A DNA stretch of 64,000 nt from positions 24,005,513-24,069,512 of the forward strand of contig NC_080677.1 of the NCBI RefSeq assembly GCF_030445035.2. Reading direction: 5' to 3'. The notes below the pieces were generated by a model, which saw only the letters and a program-made list of their open reading frames with translations, was not told the DNA's origin and ran no database searches. How positions within the stretch are numbered: the stretch's first letter is position 1; each line of letters opens with the position of its first letter. The position numbers and the translations under genes are program-made. Source of the DNA: Dasypus novemcinctus (taxonomy: Eukaryota; Chordata; Mammalia; Cingulata; Dasypodidae). Shown here one piece after another: positions 61,501 through 64,000 of this stretch.

Positions 61501-61777
61501 AAAACTTACATTAGCAAATGAAAACACTTTCTCTATAGCTTCTCTAACACTTCTCAATTTATTTACATTTCAGCAAATTTTAAAGATCTATGAGATATCG
61601 GACAAATTAGCTTGCCATAGTTTTGTGGATAATGGTGGAAGAATTAAGATTCTGGGTCAGAAAATAAAGTTTATTATTCACAGCATTATCAGAACCCGGA
61701 GTATTAGATTTTTTATGCCAGTTCTCTGAGTCCTAATTTCAACAGGGTGTTGTGAAGAGGAACTAATAATACCTTGC

Positions 61778-62379
61778 TGTAGTAGTCAGCCAAAAGGGTG
61801 CTGATACAAAATACCAGAAAGGGGGTGTTTTTACAAAAAGGGTATTTATTTGGGGTAGAAGCTTGCAGTCACAAGGCCATAAAGAGTAAATTACTTCCCT
61901 CACCAAAGTCTGTTGGCACGTGTTGGAACAAGATGGCTGCCAGTCTCTGCAGGAGTTCAGGCTTCCTCTTCCTGGATCTGCAGTCCAGCTTCTTTCTATC
62001 TTGGCTGTAGGCTGGGATAAGTCTTGTTGCTCTCCCAGGGTTTGCTCCTCTCCAGGCTCAGCTGCAGTTGTAGGTTCTCAGGCTCTCTCTCTTTCCAGGG
62101 CCTCTGCCGTGTCTATGGAGCTGTCTCTATTCCTCTGTGTTCTTCTCTTCTGTATTCACCTCCCAGGGCTCCAGCTTCAAAAACCCAACTTTCTCCTCTG
62201 CCAGGTTGTTTTCTCTGTGAGTCCTACTGATGTGGCTCAATCAAAGCTCTAATTATAATTTAATCAAGTAAAAGTGAAACCTCTGATTTTCATACAATCT
62301 AATAGGCCCAGAGGTACCAGTTTACAAACACAATCAAATATCTATTTTTGGAATTCATAAATAATACCAAACTGCTACA
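61778..62379 (-). mobile_element. LTR-like repeat, copy B, intact ends
   Basis: A 602-bp unit with perfect 5-bp inverted ends, TGTAG and CTACA. Possible 5-bp duplication is CTTGC / CCTGC. A minus-strand AATAAA lies about 70 bp from its end (complement near 61847). It fits a solo LTR in minus orientation; a hAT-like element is the alternative. Confidence 0.55.
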
Positions 62380-62889
62380 CCTGCATACATATTTGATTGC
62401 GTTGTAGGAAAGGACTCTAGATCTTTTTTAATGGCCAGTGAGTACAATGCCCTTTGCTCCAAATGAAACACTGTCTCTATTTTCTAAGGCTGTAAGCAAA
62501 ACTATACTTTGCTGTGGGGCAGCATTCTTTCTTCCAAAGCTGCTCACTCTAAAACATCTTCAGAATGATGGTCCAGAATAAAGGGTGGTCAGTTCTCATT
62601 CTCAAAACGTGTGGACAGATGAGATCCATTGAGGACTATGTTCCAACACAATCTACCTAGTAAAATAGATCACATTGAAGGCTTAATTAGCTTTTTCCTG
62701 ATTTACTACTGAATTAAATATTTATTGTCTTTTTGTACAAATTCATATTTTATAGTTTTGAGGGTTTTAATATAGTCTACATATAAAATGTGTTACAAAA
62801 TATTACGATCTTTCAGTTTTCTTTAAGTTATTCACTTAACTGTAATTTGTAGCCATATGGAAATTTATACATTTCCCCCCTTGAGATGG

Positions 62890-63085
62890 CTCCCTCATCT
62901 GTTAGCTTGTTGTTTTTGTTTGTTGTCTACTTGTTGTCTGTTTTGTTTTGTTTTCTCTAAGAGACACCGGGAACCAAACGTGGGACTTCTAGAGGTGGGC
63001 ACTTAACTCTTTGAGCTGCATCTGCTCCTGCTCATTTGTTTTGCTTGTTGTCTGCTCACTGTTTTTTTCTCATTTTTGCTCATTG
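62890..63085 (-). mobile_element. Older DAS SINE, antisense, partial
   Basis: Contains one tRNA-like head in complement (GGGAACCAAACGTGGGAC and GAGCTGCATCTGCTCC) with a CT/TG-rich linker. It lacks a clear target duplication. Confidence 0.65.
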
Positions 63086-63479
63086 TCTGGAAATTTATAC
63101 ATTTTTACTAATCACATTTGCTAGTCATTTTCTTTATAGAATTGGCGTTTTTTGTCTTGCTTAGAAAGCTTTCCCCACCTCAAGATTATAAAATTATTCT
63201 ACCTTTTAAAATATTTTTGTTTAACTCATTGATCTGCCTAGAATATATTTCAGTATATTGTGTGAAGTAGGAAAACTAATATGTTTCCAAACAGGTGCTT
63301 ATCCTCCACTTATTTGAATAATCCATCCTTTCTAAGTTGAGTTGTACTATGCTACCTTTATCATAAAAAAACACTATCATGTATGTATGTCTCATTTTGG
63401 ACTCTCAAATTCTATTTCATTAATCTATTTTTCTACTCATTCAATGATACTAAATTGTTACAACTTTAGAGTATGTTTT

Positions 63480-63660
63480 TTACTTTACATTTAATTTTCA
63501 AAACAGTTCTATGATGTAGGTACTATTATTATTTGCATTGTACACATGAGAATATTGGAATACAAAGAGGTTAAATAGTTTGCTCAAGTCACATAGGTCG
63601 GGTATGATAGAACTAGAATTTTGAAACTAGATAATGTGGCTTCAGAGTATGTGCTCTGGA
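63480..63660 (-). mobile_element. MIR SINE, antisense
   Basis: CAAAACAGTTCTATGATGTA, TACTATTATTATTTGC, then AGAGGTTAAATAGTTTGCTC follow the reversed MIR order. Confidence 0.75.
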
Positions 63661-63699
63661 TTACTACAGTCCACTCCCTCACAGTTTCACACAGGAAAT

Positions 63700-64000
63700 T
63701 CAGCTATAGGAATCTATCTTACAAAGACATATGTACAAGAATGTAAAAAGGTTTTAATTGCATTGGGTGTTAAATTATGACACATTCATACAAGGAAGTC
63801 ATTGAAAAGAATGAAATGGATTCATGTTTATTGACATAAAGTTGCAGACAAATATAAATCTGTTATACTGAAAAGAGTACTTATGTACATAGAATTTAAA
63901 GACTGGAAGGATACACATCAAATTGGTATTAGTGCATTACTGTGGAGACATGGGATGGTAGGATGGTGGAGTATTGGTAATTAAGTGGGTAGTTGAAAAT
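63700..64000 (+). mobile_element. L1 3'-region fragment at window edge
   Basis: CATTCATACAAGGAAGTCAT and following sequence (GACATAAAGTTGCAG and the TACTTATGTACA segment) resemble the sense L1 ORF2 3' region. Degenerate. Confidence 0.5.

Larger units (their letters stand above)
55930..64000. other. DPY19L2 intron 4 (continues beyond window)
   Basis: More than 8 kb of intron, packed with repeats (listed separately) and some unique DNA at 55930-56730. No sequence encoding the expected next DPY19L2 segment was seen. Confidence 0.7.

Noticed and set aside
55930-64000. DPY19L2 exon 5
   Set aside because: No stretch encoding the expected continuation with splice sites was found; it probably lies beyond the window.
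1-64000. CRISPR arrays, bacterial operons, riboswitches, rRNA genes
   Set aside because: Nothing of the kind is visible; introns, SINEs and LINEs show this is mammalian nuclear DNA.

Overview
This is a mammalian genomic window, most probably from an armadillo (Dasypus or a close xenarthran). It contains many copies of a tRNA-derived SINE of about 330-380 bp whose head, box B and tail match the armadillo DAS family. It also holds xenarthran-type L1 copies with very long 3' ends, plus old mammalian repeats (MIR, L2, MER5, L1M). There are no bacterial features. Coding sequence is very sparse: six exons of two genes and one retropseudogene.

Layout. Bases 1-18761 are intron of TBX20. They hold a near-complete antisense L1 (1-5130), DAS SINEs, MIR, L2 and MER5 relics, and a sense L1M inserted in a MER5-like element (13060-17252). 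The last two coding exons of TBX20 lie at 18762-18874 and 20445-20785 on the + strand. The earlier exons, including the T-box, are outside the window. From 20786 to 47500 is intergenic: about 5 kb of largely unique DNA downstream of TBX20, then a 15-kb nest of L1s and SINEs (25640-40830), then mostly unique DNA. A CpG-rich block at 47560-48560 carries a 31-bp minisatellite and the first coding exon of DPY19L2. Exons 2, 3 and 4 follow at 52450-52474, 53708-53795 and 55792-55929. The gene runs off the right edge. Intron 1 contains a dead DNAJC19 retrocopy.

How it fits together. TBX20 (cardiac T-box transcription factor) and DPY19L2 (spermatid nuclear-envelope DPY19 family protein) are head-to-tail neighbours and not functionally linked. 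The notable point is evolutionary. In human, as I recall, functional DPY19L2 is on chromosome 12 and only a pseudogene (DPY19L2P1) remains next to TBX20 on chromosome 7. Here the TBX20-adjacent copy has open exons and usable splice sites, which fits the ancestral location of the gene.

The most unusual structures are: an in-frame 24-bp tandem duplication in DPY19L2 exon 1; the exact 31-bp promoter minisatellite; a sense L1 that appears to carry about 1.3 kb of 3'-transduced DNA, framed by a 12-bp target duplication inside an older antisense L1; and a composite SINE insertion (SINE, spacer, half SINE) framed by one exact 13-bp target duplication. I found no undescribed multi-gene system.
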